Part shown: positions 17,737 through 26,192 of the stretch, one piece after another
Layout of the letters: each line of letters begins with the position of its first letter
How positions within the stretch are numbered: position 1 is the stretch's first letter
Assembly: GCF_019710575.1 (NCBI RefSeq)
Contig: NZ_JAHWFK010000059.1
Span: 1-64,000 of the forward strand
Origin: Paractinoplanes polyasparticus
GTDB lineage: Bacteria > Actinomycetota > Actinomycetes > Mycobacteriales > Micromonosporaceae
Direction: 5' to 3'
DNA: 64,000 bases
Translations under genes and position numbers: made by a program
Notes under the pieces: model-generated
The model's database searches: none
What the model was told of the DNA's origin: nothing
What the model saw: the letters and a program-made list of their open reading frames with translations, nothing else

Positions 17737-17815
17737 CATCCGCCGGCCGTGCCGGAACCCGGGCCGGAGCGACGTCCCAGCCGCGGGCCGACGAGGTCGT
17801 TCGTCCCGCGCCGGA

Positions 17816-18592
17816 TCAGAAGCCGAACAGCCGGTATTCGCTGACCTGCTCGAAGCCCAGCCGCCGATAGACCATGGCCCCTCGCGGGCTGGCCGTCAGG
17901 GCGGCCACCTTCAGTCCCCGGCCCCTCGCCTCGCGCAGCAGCTCCGCGGCCAGTGCGGTCGCGATGCCGCGGCCCTCGAACTCGGCGATCGTCGCCATGT
18001 TGTAGATGCCGGCCACACCATGGCTGATCGACAGTGCGCCGCAGGCGACCGGCCGGTCGCCGGACCACGCGACGTAGCGCAGCTGTTCCTCGCGCCGGCC
18101 GTCCCGGGCGAGCTCGACCTCGGTGGTGGCGTCCGCGTCGGCCGCGGACATGCCGTTCGGCACCGGATAGGTCGCGGCGAACGCCGCGAGTTCGGCCTCG
18201 GTGCGCGCCTGCTCGATGCGGACGCCGTCCGGTGCCGGCACGGCGGGCACGCCGTCCAGCCGCGCCGCCATCACCGGGACGACGCCGGCGAGGGAAGCGC
18301 CCCGGTCGAGGAGCAGATCCGCGACGTCGGGATCGCTGTCGACCGGATGGTTCCACCACAGCCAGCTGGTGCCCTCGAGCGCCTCGCGGGCCCGGCGCAC
18401 CGCGGTGTCGATGTCGATGCCGCGGGCCCGTAGCACACAATTGAGCAACCCGTGCCGGAGACCGCTGCGGTAGATCGGCAGGTCGGCGTCCGTGTCGTCG
18501 GCGCTACCCCAGCCGAGCCAGTAGGCCCGGTTGTTGGCCAGCTGCGGGGCCAGGTCTCGGACGGAGGAGACGACGGATGTCAGTGAGTTCAT
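17816..18592 (-). CDS. GNAT-family acetyltransferase
   Basis: 258 aa. The C-terminal half is a GNAT fold with the acetyl-CoA loop (MATIAEFEGRGIATAL), followed by GLKVAALTASPRGAMVYRRL and LGFEQVSEYRLFGF. The N-terminal half is an extra domain of about 120 residues (YWLGWGSADDTDADLPIYRS) seen in some actinomycete GNATs. Start ATG 18592 was preferred to an upstream one at 18646. The substrate is unknown. It is divergent from the cupin gene, with about 140 bp between the two start codons. Confidence 0.85.
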   Translation of the reverse strand: MNSLTSVVSSVRDLAPQLANNRAYWLGWGSADDTDADLPIYRSGLRHGLLNCVLRARGIDIDTAVRRAREALEGTSWLWWNHPVDSDPDVADLLLDRGASLAGVVPVMAARLDGVPAVPAPDGVRIEQARTEAELAAFAATYPVPNGMSAADADATTEVELARDGRREEQLRYVAWSGDRPVACGALSISHGVAGIYNMATIAEFEGRGIATALAAELLREARGRGLKVAALTASPRGAMVYRRLGFEQVSEYRLFGF

Positions 18593-18700
18593 GAGCGGAA
18601 CGACGCACCGGACCGGTCGAAGTTCGCCCGATGAGGCGTTACGCACTGCAGGCGTCGCACCGGAGTTGCCGGCGATTCGAACAATCCGGCGGGTGAACCG

Positions 18701-18718
18701 TCGTTCTTCCAGGAACGA
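18701..18718. promoter_or_regulatory. Inverted repeat upstream of the cupin gene
   Basis: TCGTTC and GAACGA flank a 6-base spacer, 15 bp before the cupin ATG and just before its GGAGG (18721-18725). It could be an operator or a small RNA hairpin over the leader. Confidence 0.45.
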
Positions 18719-18732
18719 CAGGAGGAACCGTC

Positions 18733-19191
18733 ATGTCAGTCTTCACCACCCCGGACGATCAGCCGGTGTACCGGCTCCTCAACTCGGACGCCCGGATGCT
18801 GGCCACCGAGCAGCAGACCGAGGGCGAGCTCACCGTGGTCGAAAGCACGGGGAACCGCGGGCACTCGACGCCCCGGCACCGGCACCTGCGCGCCACCGAG
18901 ACCTTCATCCTGCTCTCGGGCGAGATGATCATCGAGGTGGGTGACGAACGCCGGGAGGCCGCGGCGGGTCACGTCGCCATCCTGCCGCGTGGCATCCCGC
19001 ACAGCTTCGTCGTGGTCAGCCCGTCGGTTCGGTATCTGACCGTGCACACGCCCGGCGGCTTCGACCGCTTCGTCCGCGATCTGAGCATCGCCTCAGCCGG
19101 GAACGGGCCGACGGACGCCGCGACGCTGGCGGCCGTCGCCGCGCAGCACGGTATCGAGATGCTCGGCCCAAGCGTGTCCCTTCTCCGGTGA
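18733..19191 (+). CDS. Cupin-domain protein
   Basis: 152 aa single-domain beta-barrel. The metal-binding motif 1 is visible as STPRHRHLRATETFILLSGEM (His, His, Glu), and motif 2 as GHVAILPRGIPHSFVV. Members are quercetin-dioxygenase-like enzymes or small-molecule-binding proteins. A strong GGAGG 7 bp before the ATG supports the start. The hairpin-like repeat at 18701-18718 may control it. Substrate unknown. Confidence 0.88.
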   Translation: MSVFTTPDDQPVYRLLNSDARMLATEQQTEGELTVVESTGNRGHSTPRHRHLRATETFILLSGEMIIEVGDERREAAAGHVAILPRGIPHSFVVVSPSVRYLTVHTPGGFDRFVRDLSIASAGNGPTDAATLAAVAAQHGIEMLGPSVSLLR

Positions 19192-19270
19192 TCGGGCCGG
19201 CCGATACCGCATGAGGCGTAGCGCTTGCCAGCACGGAGAGTGATGAAGTGCGCACGTGTCGCTCGGTGAG

Positions 19271-19393
19271 ATGTACGCATGTCGGCGGATGCCCGCGTAC
19301 GAGCCGGTCGGCGACGGTAGCTACATGGATATCGCAGTCAGCTGGACCGACCCCGACAAACCCGTTCGACCCATCGCCGCACCGGCCTGGTGA
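19271..19393 (+). CDS. Possible 40-aa peptide or gene remnant
   Basis: Short frame in the 260-bp gap between the cupin and LuxR genes. The second half (YMDIAVSWTDPDKPVRPIAA) reads like real protein with G/C-biased third positions. There is no ribosome site, and it may be the tail of a lost gene. No function is proposed. Confidence 0.25.
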   Translation: MYACRRMPAYEPVGDGSYMDIAVSWTDPDKPVRPIAAPAW

Positions 19394-19439
19394 GACCTCC
19401 GGGATCCGCCACTGAGCGATGTGCCTCGGCGGCCGAATC

Positions 19440-19445
19440 TAGAAT
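19440..19445 (+). promoter_or_regulatory. -10 element suggesting a leaderless LuxR mRNA
   Basis: TAGAAT ends 6 bp before the ATG at 19452, the distance at which transcription would begin on or next to the start codon. No ribosome site precedes this ATG, as expected for a leaderless transcript. The -35 region is not convincing. Confidence 0.4.
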
Positions 19446-19451
19446 GCCGGC

Positions 19452-22217
19452 ATGGATCCATTGCTGGGGCGTGTGCCGGAACTGGCCGCGCTGACCTCGG
19501 CGATCCGCGATCTGCGCCGGGGCCGTGGTGGCCTGTTCTGGCTGGAAGGTGAGCCCGGCATCGGCAAGACCGCTCTGCTCGACACGGTGATAGAGGTGGC
19601 CCGGACCGAGGGCGTGGACATCTATCGGGCGACGGCCGAGGAGGCGCTGCAGGCCTTTCCGCTCCTTCTGTTCGGCGGCCTGTTCGGCAATCAGGCGTCG
19701 GCGGCGGTGAGCGGGCCCGGCAGCCCCGATCCGATCCTGGTGGCGATCGAGGAGATCGTTGATGACGTGCTCCGCCGGAGCACCCGCGGCCCGGTCCTGA
19801 TCGCCCTCGAAGACCTGCAATGGGCCGACCCCCATTCGCTGACGGCCTGGTTACGGCTGATCCGCGAGGCGTCGCATCACCGCATCCTGCTGGTCGGAAC
19901 GGCCGCCACGTCGCCGGAGATCGACCGTCGGACGTGGCGTCCCCGGACAGCCGTCGTCGCTGCGGGCGGGACGGTGCTGGAGCTCGCGCCCCTCGTCCCG
20001 GGCGAGGCGTTCGACCTCTTCTCCCGTGAGTTGGGCGCCGGACCGGGGCCGCGGCTGCGCTCGTTGCTCGCCGAGGCGGGAGGCAATCCCTTCTATGTGT
20101 CCGAGCTCGCGCGGTCCCTGGTCCGCGAGGACTTGCTCATCCGAGGGGGCGGCGAGGCCGAATTGCGTACGGGCGCGGTCGATCCGCCCGCCTCGCTCGG
20201 GGCCGCGTTGCACCGGCGTCTGCGGCTGCTCAGCGACGAGACACACAGCCTGCTACGGATGGCCGCGCTGCTCGGCGGGGAGTTCGACGTCCAGGAGCTC
20301 GCCATCGTGCTCGGCCGCCCGGCTGCCGGCATGGTCGAGAGCCTGCAGGAGGCACACGCCGGCGACGTGATCGTCGAGACCGGCGACGGGCGGCTCGCGT
20401 TCCGGCACGGCCTGATCCAGCGGGCGCTGGCCGACGAGCTGTCGGCGTCCCTCCGCACGGCGCTGCACCAGCAGTTCGCCGAGGCCCTGGCTCGGCATGG
20501 CGTGCTCTTCTCCGCGGTCGCCGCGCATCTGCTCGCGGTGCCCGGTCAGTCGGCGCCCTGGGTGGCGGGCTGGCTGGCCGAGCTGCGCGAAGCGGTCCTG
20601 CGTTTCTCGCCCGAGCCCGCCGCCGTGCTGCTGTCCGCGGCCCTCGACGCAGCGGCCACGCCGACCGCCCTGCGCGAGGTGCTGGCGGCCCGGCTGATGC
20701 CGATCGTGCAGGCCCTGGGCCGGGACGCGCAGAGCGAGGAGGTCGCCGCCGGCCTGCTGCGCGTGTCGGCCGATCCGGTTCGCCGGGCCGACGCCTGGCT
20801 GGCCCGGCTGGCCGTGGCCAACCGCACCGGCCGTTTCCCGGAGGCGCTCGCACTGAGCGAGAAGGCCCTCGCCGACCCGCTCCTGACGACCGGCAGCCGG
20901 GCCTGGATCCGCTCCCGCCGTGCCCTGTACCTGCTCAAGAGCGGTGCGGCCGCGGAAGGCGAGACCGAAGGGCGCCGGGCTCTGGCCGAGGCGGAAGCCG
21001 CCGATGACGCCGTCGCCATCGGATACGCCCGCCAGACCCTGGCCACCATCGGGCACGACCCGGGTGCGGCTCTCGCCCACCTGGATGCCGGGCTGGCCGC
21101 GCTCGACGCGGCCGGAGTGACCGGCGAGCAGCCCGCACTGCACATCATGTTGCTCAACAACCGTCTGGCCGCATTGAACAACCTCGGGCGCCCGGCGGAG
21201 TTCCGGGAGGCGGCCCGGACCGTGCCGGAGCTGATCCGGCGGATCGGCCGCAACCGTGCCGCGATGCTCGTGCTCGGCGTGGCCATGGGCAGCTACGACT
21301 TCGGGGACTGGGACGACGCGCTGGCGTACCTGCGCCTGATGCCGGACGAACTGCCCGCCGCGCTGCGCATGGGACGACACGGACAGGCCGCGCTGATCCT
21401 GGCTCATCAGCAGCGGTGGAGCGAGACCGCGCGCGACCTGGCGGCCGGGTCGGCGATCACGGTCGCCGGCGCGGACACGCGCATCTATTCCGGCTATCTC
21501 GTCGCGGCGAAGGCCATGCGCGCGGAGGCCGACGGCGACCTGCGGCAGGCCGCCGAGCTGCTCGCCACGTGGGTGGAACCGGCCATCGGCATCGAGGGAC
21601 GGGAGCGGTACATGTGGCTGCCTGACCTCACCCGGGTGTCGTCGGCCATCGGCGACCGGCAACTCGCGGCCACGGCCGTCGCCGCGGCGGCCGAGGACGC
21701 CGCGGCGACGGACGCTCTTCCGATGCAACGCGCGGCGGCACAGCTGACCCGCGCTCAACTCGAGGACGACACCGCCGGGCTGCGCCGGGTGATCGCCGTC
21801 TACGAGCACCACGGCTGGCGGTACATGGCGGCGTTCGCCGCCGAGGAGCTGGCGGTCCGGTTGGCCGCAGGCGGGGACGGCGGCGAGGCGCGGGAGGTCT
21901 TCAACGACGCCGTACGGGGATATTTCGCGCTCGGCGCCGCCGGAGATCTGCGCCGGGCCGACTCCCGGTTGCGTCCCCACGGCATCCGGCGGGGCAGCCG
22001 CACGCTCGACCAGCGGCCGGCCGAGGGCCGGGAGGCGCTGACCGCGGCCGAGCGGCGGGTGGCCGAGCTGGTCGCCCAGGGCCGGTCCAACCCGGATGTG
22101 GCCAAGGAGCTGTTCCTGTCGCCCCGGACGGTGCAGACCCACGTCACCCGGATCCTGCGCAAGCTCGGCTACACCTCACGCATGCAACTGGTGCGCGCCC
22201 ACGGAGGGCCTCGGTGA
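19452..22217 (+). CDS. Large LuxR-family (LAL) regulator with AAA ATPase
   Basis: 921 aa. N-terminal ATPase with Walker A at ~33-41 (GEPGIGKTALL) and Walker B near 115 (VLIALEDLQWADPHS), then a long helical, TPR-like middle. A C-terminal LuxR helix-turn-helix follows (LTAAERRVAELVAQGRSNPD, VAKELFLSPRTVQTHVTRIL). LAL proteins are ATP-dependent activators, often pathway-specific for secondary metabolites. The gene is convergent with the AfsR-like regulator, 9 bp away. It lies upstream of the NRPS locus and may belong to its control circuit, but that is inference. Confidence 0.92.
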   Translation: MDPLLGRVPELAALTSAIRDLRRGRGGLFWLEGEPGIGKTALLDTVIEVARTEGVDIYRATAEEALQAFPLLLFGGLFGNQASAAVSGPGSPDPILVAIEEIVDDVLRRSTRGPVLIALEDLQWADPHSLTAWLRLIREASHHRILLVGTAATSPEIDRRTWRPRTAVVAAGGTVLELAPLVPGEAFDLFSRELGAGPGPRLRSLLAEAGGNPFYVSELARSLVREDLLIRGGGEAELRTGAVDPPASLGAALHRRLRLLSDETHSLLRMAALLGGEFDVQELAIVLGRPAAGMVESLQEAHAGDVIVETGDGRLAFRHGLIQRALADELSASLRTALHQQFAEALARHGVLFSAVAAHLLAVPGQSAPWVAGWLAELREAVLRFSPEPAAVLLSAALDAAATPTALREVLAARLMPIVQALGRDAQSEEVAAGLLRVSADPVRRADAWLARLAVANRTGRFPEALALSEKALADPLLTTGSRAWIRSRRALYLLKSGAAAEGETEGRRALAEAEAADDAVAIGYARQTLATIGHDPGAALAHLDAGLAALDAAGVTGEQPALHIMLLNNRLAALNNLGRPAEFREAARTVPELIRRIGRNRAAMLVLGVAMGSYDFGDWDDALAYLRLMPDELPAALRMGRHGQAALILAHQQRWSETARDLAAGSAITVAGADTRIYSGYLVAAKAMRAEADGDLRQAAELLATWVEPAIGIEGRERYMWLPDLTRVSSAIGDRQLAATAVAAAAEDAAATDALPMQRAAAQLTRAQLEDDTAGLRRVIAVYEHHGWRYMAAFAAEELAVRLAAGGDGGEAREVFNDAVRGYFALGAAGDLRRADSRLRPHGIRRGSRTLDQRPAEGREALTAAERRVAELVAQGRSNPDVAKELFLSPRTVQTHVTRILRKLGYTSRMQLVRAHGGPR

Positions 22218-22226
22218 GGTGACCGG

Positions 22227-25010
22227 TCAATCGTGGTCCCGGGCGCGTCGCAGCCGGCCGATCAGCTCCAGCGCATACCGGGTGCGCGTGTCGTCGAAGT
22301 AGGCGAGCGCCTTCTCCCATGCCTCTCGGGCGGCGTCCCACCGGCCGGACGCCGCCAGGACGTCGCCGTTGGTGGTGAACGCCTCGGCCTGGGTGATGCG
22401 GTAGTGCGTTCCGGCGAGACGCTCGATTCCGCGTTGCGAGAAGCTGAGCGCATCGTCGACCCGGCCCTGGGTCAGGGCGCTCCGCGCCAGCAGCTCGTCG
22501 CAGATCGCCAGCCCCTGGACGTCGCCGGTAGCTGTGCAGATCTCGGCGGCGCGACGGGCGAGGGACTCCGCCGCCTGCGGGCGCTCCGTGACGAGATAAT
22601 TGGCCATGACCTGGAGCGCGCTGGCCTCGGCAGCGTGCAGACCGTGCTTTCGCAGCAGCAGTATGGCCGTGCGGTGCGAGCGGATCGCCTCGGCGTAGGC
22701 GCCGGTGGCGAGCAGGACGCGGGCGAGGTTCATCAGCACGTGGGCCCGGTCGGAGTCCATCCCGGCCTGGTCGAAGAGCTCCAGGGCCGCACGGAGATGC
22801 CCCAGCGACTCGTCGTAGTGGCCCAGGAAGAACAGGGCGCCGGCCACCGACCGCTCCATGTGTGCCCGGCCCTCCACGTCACCGGCTGCGGCGGCCGCGT
22901 CGAGCGCCAGCTGAGCGACGTCCCGCCACTCGGTCCACCAGGTGTAGCGGTGATAGAAGAGCTGCATCGACAGCACGAGCTGCCACACCCGGGAAGCGTC
23001 CCCGCGGTGTGCGGCATCGTCGATGATCGATCGGAGCACGTCGTGCTCGGCGAGGAACCATTCCATCGCCGGGGTTCCGTCGACAGATCCCGCCGCGTCG
23101 TCACGGATGAGCGGAGGCGGCTGACCGGAGCCCTCGATGAGGCTGTTGGCCGAGTCGGCCCCGTCCTGGTAGAAGTCGTGAAGCCGGCGGAGGGTGGCCT
23201 CCCGCGCGTCCCGGGAATCCGTCGCCAGGGCCAGCTCCAGCGCGTACTTGCGCACCAGCATGTGCAGGCGATAGCGCTGCGGCCGATGCTGCGTGACCAG
23301 CCGGGTGCGCATCAACTCGGCCAGCAGTCCGCGGGTCGCGCCACCGTCGACCTCGGCCAGGGCGGACGCCGACGGCGCGGTGATGTCCGGCCCCGGATGA
23401 AGCGACAGCAGCCGGAACAGGCGGGCGGCGGCCGGCGTGAGCCGTCGGTAGGACCAGGAGAAGACCGCGCGGAGGTCGTTGTCCAGGTTGTCGTCGTCGA
23501 AGGCGTCCAGAGTCAGCCGGGTTTCCCGCAGCTCCGACAGGATGGCGCCCAACGGCTGATCGGCGGCCCGGGCGGCGACCACCGCCATGGCCAGGGGGAG
23601 CCGTCCGCAGCGCTCGATGATCTCGTCGAGAGCCGCCTTCTCGGTCCGGGCGCGGTCGGGTCCTATCCGGTTGACGAAGATCGCCCGCGCCTCCGCGGCG
23701 CCGGGCGTGTCCAGCGTCAGCAGGTCCGCGCCGACCGTGGCGGCCAGGGGAGCGAGCCGGGTGCGGCTGGTCACGATCACCAGGCAGTCCGGCGTGCCCG
23801 GAAGCAGTGGTTCGACCTGCTCGGCGGCGTAGGCGTTGTCCAGCATCACAAGCATGCGACGGTCGGCGAGCGCACTGCGGTAGAGCGCCGCCCGGGACTC
23901 GACGCCGACCTTGCCGGGCGGTTCCACGACGCCCAGCGCCGAGAAGAAGGCGAGCAGGACGTCGCCCGGGTCCACCGGTGGCCGACGGCCGTCGAAACCT
24001 CGCAAGTCGGCGTAGAGCTGCCCGTCGGGGTAGTCGGCGGCGAGCCGGTGGGCCAGATGGATTCCCAGGGTGGTCTTGCCGACCCCTGGTATGCCGTCGA
24101 TTCCCAGCACGACCGTCGATCCGGAACGCCGGCGCGTGTACCCCAGGAGTTTGCCGAGGGCTTCGTCGCGGCCGGTGAAGTACGGATGGTCGGAGGGAAG
24201 TTGCGCCGGACGAACGGCATGTCCCTGGTTCGGCGTGGGCTCCTCGTCCGGGGAGCTTTCGGCACCGTGCAGAACCGCCTGCAGCGCCGCTTGCAGCTCC
24301 GGTCCGGCGACCAGCCCCAACTGGTCGTCCAGCTGCCGATTGACCTGCTGGTAGAGCAGGATGGCCTCGGCCTGCTTCCCGTCCGCGGCCAGCAGACGCA
24401 TGACGTCGGCCTGGACTGCCTCGTCGAAGGGGTTGCGCGCTGCGGACCGGCGCAGTGCCGGAAGGGCGGCCGAGGGCTGCCCCAGGTTCAGCGCCAGCCG
24501 TGCTGCCTCCCGCGCGACGGAGGTGCACTCGTTCTCGAGGGCGACGAATGTCGGATGGCTGTCCACCGCGATGTCGAGTCCGGCGGCGCAGCGGTCCCGC
24601 CACTGATCGAGCGCCGAGATCAACAGTGCCAGCGCCTGGTCAGGTGCCGGCGCTGTCCGGGCCTTCTCCACGTCCTGACGGAAGGCGAGCAGGTCCAGGG
24701 AATCGGCGCCAACCCGCATCTGGTAGCTACCCGCGCCGCCGGCCAGCCAGCGGCCCTCGGCCCGGTGCGGCAGATCCGGTTCCAGCAGCCGGCGCAGTGA
24801 TCCGACGTAGCGGTGCACCACGTTGACGGCGCTGCTGGGTGGCCGTTCGCCCCACACCAGCTCGACGAGGTCCGACACGCTGACCCGCTCACCGGCGCGA
24901 GCGAGCAGGAGCGTCAGGATGAGCCGCTGCTGCCTCGCGCCGAGGGCTAGCTCCACGTCGCCCCGCCAGGCCCGCAGGGGACCGAGCAGGATGAATCGCA
25001 CGTCTGGCAT
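22227..25010 (-). CDS. AfsR-like SARP regulator (BTAD, NB-ARC, TPR)
   Basis: 927 aa with the full AfsR layout. Winged helix ~1-95 (VRFILLGPLRAW, QQRLILTLLLARAGE), BTAD ~100-250 (LGLVAGPELQAALQAVL), NB-ARC ~280-530 with P-loop GIPGVGKTTLG (Lys312) and LVMLDNAYAAEQVEPLLPG. A TPR-rich region then runs to the end (ALELFDQAGMDSDRAHVLMN, RVDDALSFSQRGIERLAG). ATG 25010. It is on the same strand as the ECF sigma gene, 123 bp downstream of it. The NRPS locus starts about 1.2 kb away in the other direction. AfsR-type proteins integrate phosphorylation and nucleotide signals to switch on secondary metabolism. Confidence 0.92.
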   Translation of the reverse strand: MPDVRFILLGPLRAWRGDVELALGARQQRLILTLLLARAGERVSVSDLVELVWGERPPSSAVNVVHRYVGSLRRLLEPDLPHRAEGRWLAGGAGSYQMRVGADSLDLLAFRQDVEKARTAPAPDQALALLISALDQWRDRCAAGLDIAVDSHPTFVALENECTSVAREAARLALNLGQPSAALPALRRSAARNPFDEAVQADVMRLLAADGKQAEAILLYQQVNRQLDDQLGLVAGPELQAALQAVLHGAESSPDEEPTPNQGHAVRPAQLPSDHPYFTGRDEALGKLLGYTRRRSGSTVVLGIDGIPGVGKTTLGIHLAHRLAADYPDGQLYADLRGFDGRRPPVDPGDVLLAFFSALGVVEPPGKVGVESRAALYRSALADRRMLVMLDNAYAAEQVEPLLPGTPDCLVIVTSRTRLAPLAATVGADLLTLDTPGAAEARAIFVNRIGPDRARTEKAALDEIIERCGRLPLAMAVVAARAADQPLGAILSELRETRLTLDAFDDDNLDNDLRAVFSWSYRRLTPAAARLFRLLSLHPGPDITAPSASALAEVDGGATRGLLAELMRTRLVTQHRPQRYRLHMLVRKYALELALATDSRDAREATLRRLHDFYQDGADSANSLIEGSGQPPPLIRDDAAGSVDGTPAMEWFLAEHDVLRSIIDDAAHRGDASRVWQLVLSMQLFYHRYTWWTEWRDVAQLALDAAAAAGDVEGRAHMERSVAGALFFLGHYDESLGHLRAALELFDQAGMDSDRAHVLMNLARVLLATGAYAEAIRSHRTAILLLRKHGLHAAEASALQVMANYLVTERPQAAESLARRAAEICTATGDVQGLAICDELLARSALTQGRVDDALSFSQRGIERLAGTHYRITQAEAFTTNGDVLAASGRWDAAREAWEKALAYFDDTRTRYALELIGRLRRARDHD

Positions 25011-25133
25011 TGTCCCGCGCTCCGGCCTGTCACGGCTGATCGAAATCCTCGGCGCAACGGTACGCGCCGGACCGCCGGGATGCCGTGTCGTGGCCCGTCG
25101 CTCAGCTTACGAAGCAACCCGGGCCGGCCGGCC

Positions 25134-25682
25134 TCATTCGACGGGATTCAGCGCCGCCCGGAGGGATCGCATGGCGTAATGCGCGCGCGACTTGACCGTT
25201 CCGGCCGGAATGCCGAGCCGTTGCGCGGCCTCCTCGATGGAAGCGCCGCGGAAATGGAGTTCCTGGAGAACAGCGCGGTGTTCGCTGCTCAACCGCTGGA
25301 ACGCGTCCGTGAGGTCGTGCAACGCCAGTGCCCCGGAGACGCTGTCGACCGTGCTCATCCGGTCGGCCTCCACCAGGCTGACCTCGGGCGGCCGGGCCCG
25401 TCGAGACCGAGCGGCGTCGATGGCGACGTGCCGGGCGATGGTGAACAGCCATTTGCGAGCGTTCTCCACCTCGCCGGGCAGCGAATCGAGGTGACGCCAG
25501 ACCCGGAGCATCGTTTCCTGCAGCAGGTCCTCGGCCGCGGGGCGTTCGTTGCGCGTCAACCCGAGCAGGAAACGCAGCAATGGCCGGCAATGGGTCGCGT
25601 GCACCGATTCCATCAGCGATTCGGCGTCGCGGCGGCGCCGGGCCGTCGACCCGTCGTGGGGTGCCGCCATCGCTATCGTCAT
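25134..25682 (-). CDS. ECF sigma factor
   Basis: 182 aa. Sigma region 2 (HCRPLLRFLLGLTRNER, AEDLLQETMLRVWRHLD, NARKWLFTIARHVAIDA) and region 4 (LSSEHRAVLQELHFRGAS, LGIPAGTVKSRAHYAMRSL) are both complete. This layout resembles SigK/SigL-like ECFs, but no anti-sigma gene is adjacent. ATG 25682 is preferred (AAGGG about 11 bp upstream); ATG 25670 and TTG 25691 are alternatives. The gene is divergent from the NRPS across 510 bp, so it may control that locus. Confidence 0.88.
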   Translation of the reverse strand: MTIAMAAPHDGSTARRRRDAESLMESVHATHCRPLLRFLLGLTRNERPAAEDLLQETMLRVWRHLDSLPGEVENARKWLFTIARHVAIDAARSRRARPPEVSLVEADRMSTVDSVSGALALHDLTDAFQRLSSEHRAVLQELHFRGASIEEAAQRLGIPAGTVKSRAHYAMRSLRAALNPVE

Positions 25683-26192
25683 GAATATCAAGACCCTTCT
25701 CGCAGGAGCTGGAGAAAGGTTATGAATTTCGGTGTTGCAGATATGTGGAATTGAAGTGCAATATTTGTGGAATCAATTCCCGGCGGATGGCGAAGTGCCG
25801 GCCTCGATCATGATGACGATGACGAACGCCACAGGTTCACCGCGTCGATGGCTCGTTCGTGAGACCCGATCAGGTCGCGGGAGCCGGACTGTGGCGTTGA
25901 CCGCGGTCCTGGCCCAACCCTGGGCCGTCGCCGGCCTTGCTCGGCCGCCGCCGGGCTTGCGTTCCTGTGGTTCCATGTCGGACTGATGTCGTGCCTGGTC
26001 ATTGAGGGTTTTGAATGCTCTGCAGATGAGTACGACGCAGCTGTCGCCCTTCTTGTGCACCACATTCGCGGTGATTTTCTCCATCTTGCGGTTTTTGTCT
26101 CGTGCCACCACAGTGGCCTGACGTTGCGCCATTGATGACCGTCGCCGTGCGAGCGGCGGCCGGCCGTCGGGCGTCACTTCGAGGAGGCAGAT
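25683..26192. other. 510-bp gap between the ECF sigma and NRPS genes
   Basis: The sigma-proximal part (25690-25800) is clearly AT-richer than the rest of the window and holds the repeat structure at 25744-25780. The remainder shows no complete gene. A short minus-strand frame (about 26132 down to 25800) has weaker codon bias than real neighbours and no match I recognise. The NRPS ribosome site GAGGAGG is at 26181-26187. Confidence 0.6.
25744..25780. promoter_or_regulatory. AT-rich operator-like repeats before the ECF sigma and NRPS genes
   Basis: TGTGGAAT occurs at 25744-25751 and 25766-25773, exactly 22 bp (two helical turns) apart. GGAATTGA (25747-25754) is a perfect inverted match of TCAATTCC (25773-25780). 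The combined direct and inverted symmetry in an AT-rich patch suggests a regulator binding site shared by the divergent genes. Confidence 0.5.

Noticed and set aside
22233..24800. Open frame of 855 codons opposite the AfsR-like gene
   Set aside because: Shadow frame; the minus strand carries the clear BTAD, NB-ARC and TPR protein.
25800..26132. Minus-strand frame in the gap before the NRPS, with a Lys/Val-rich start (KKGDSCVVLICRAF)
   Set aside because: Codon bias is much weaker than in neighbouring genes, there is no ribosome site, and no family match is known to me. It could be a remnant, but I cannot support a gene.
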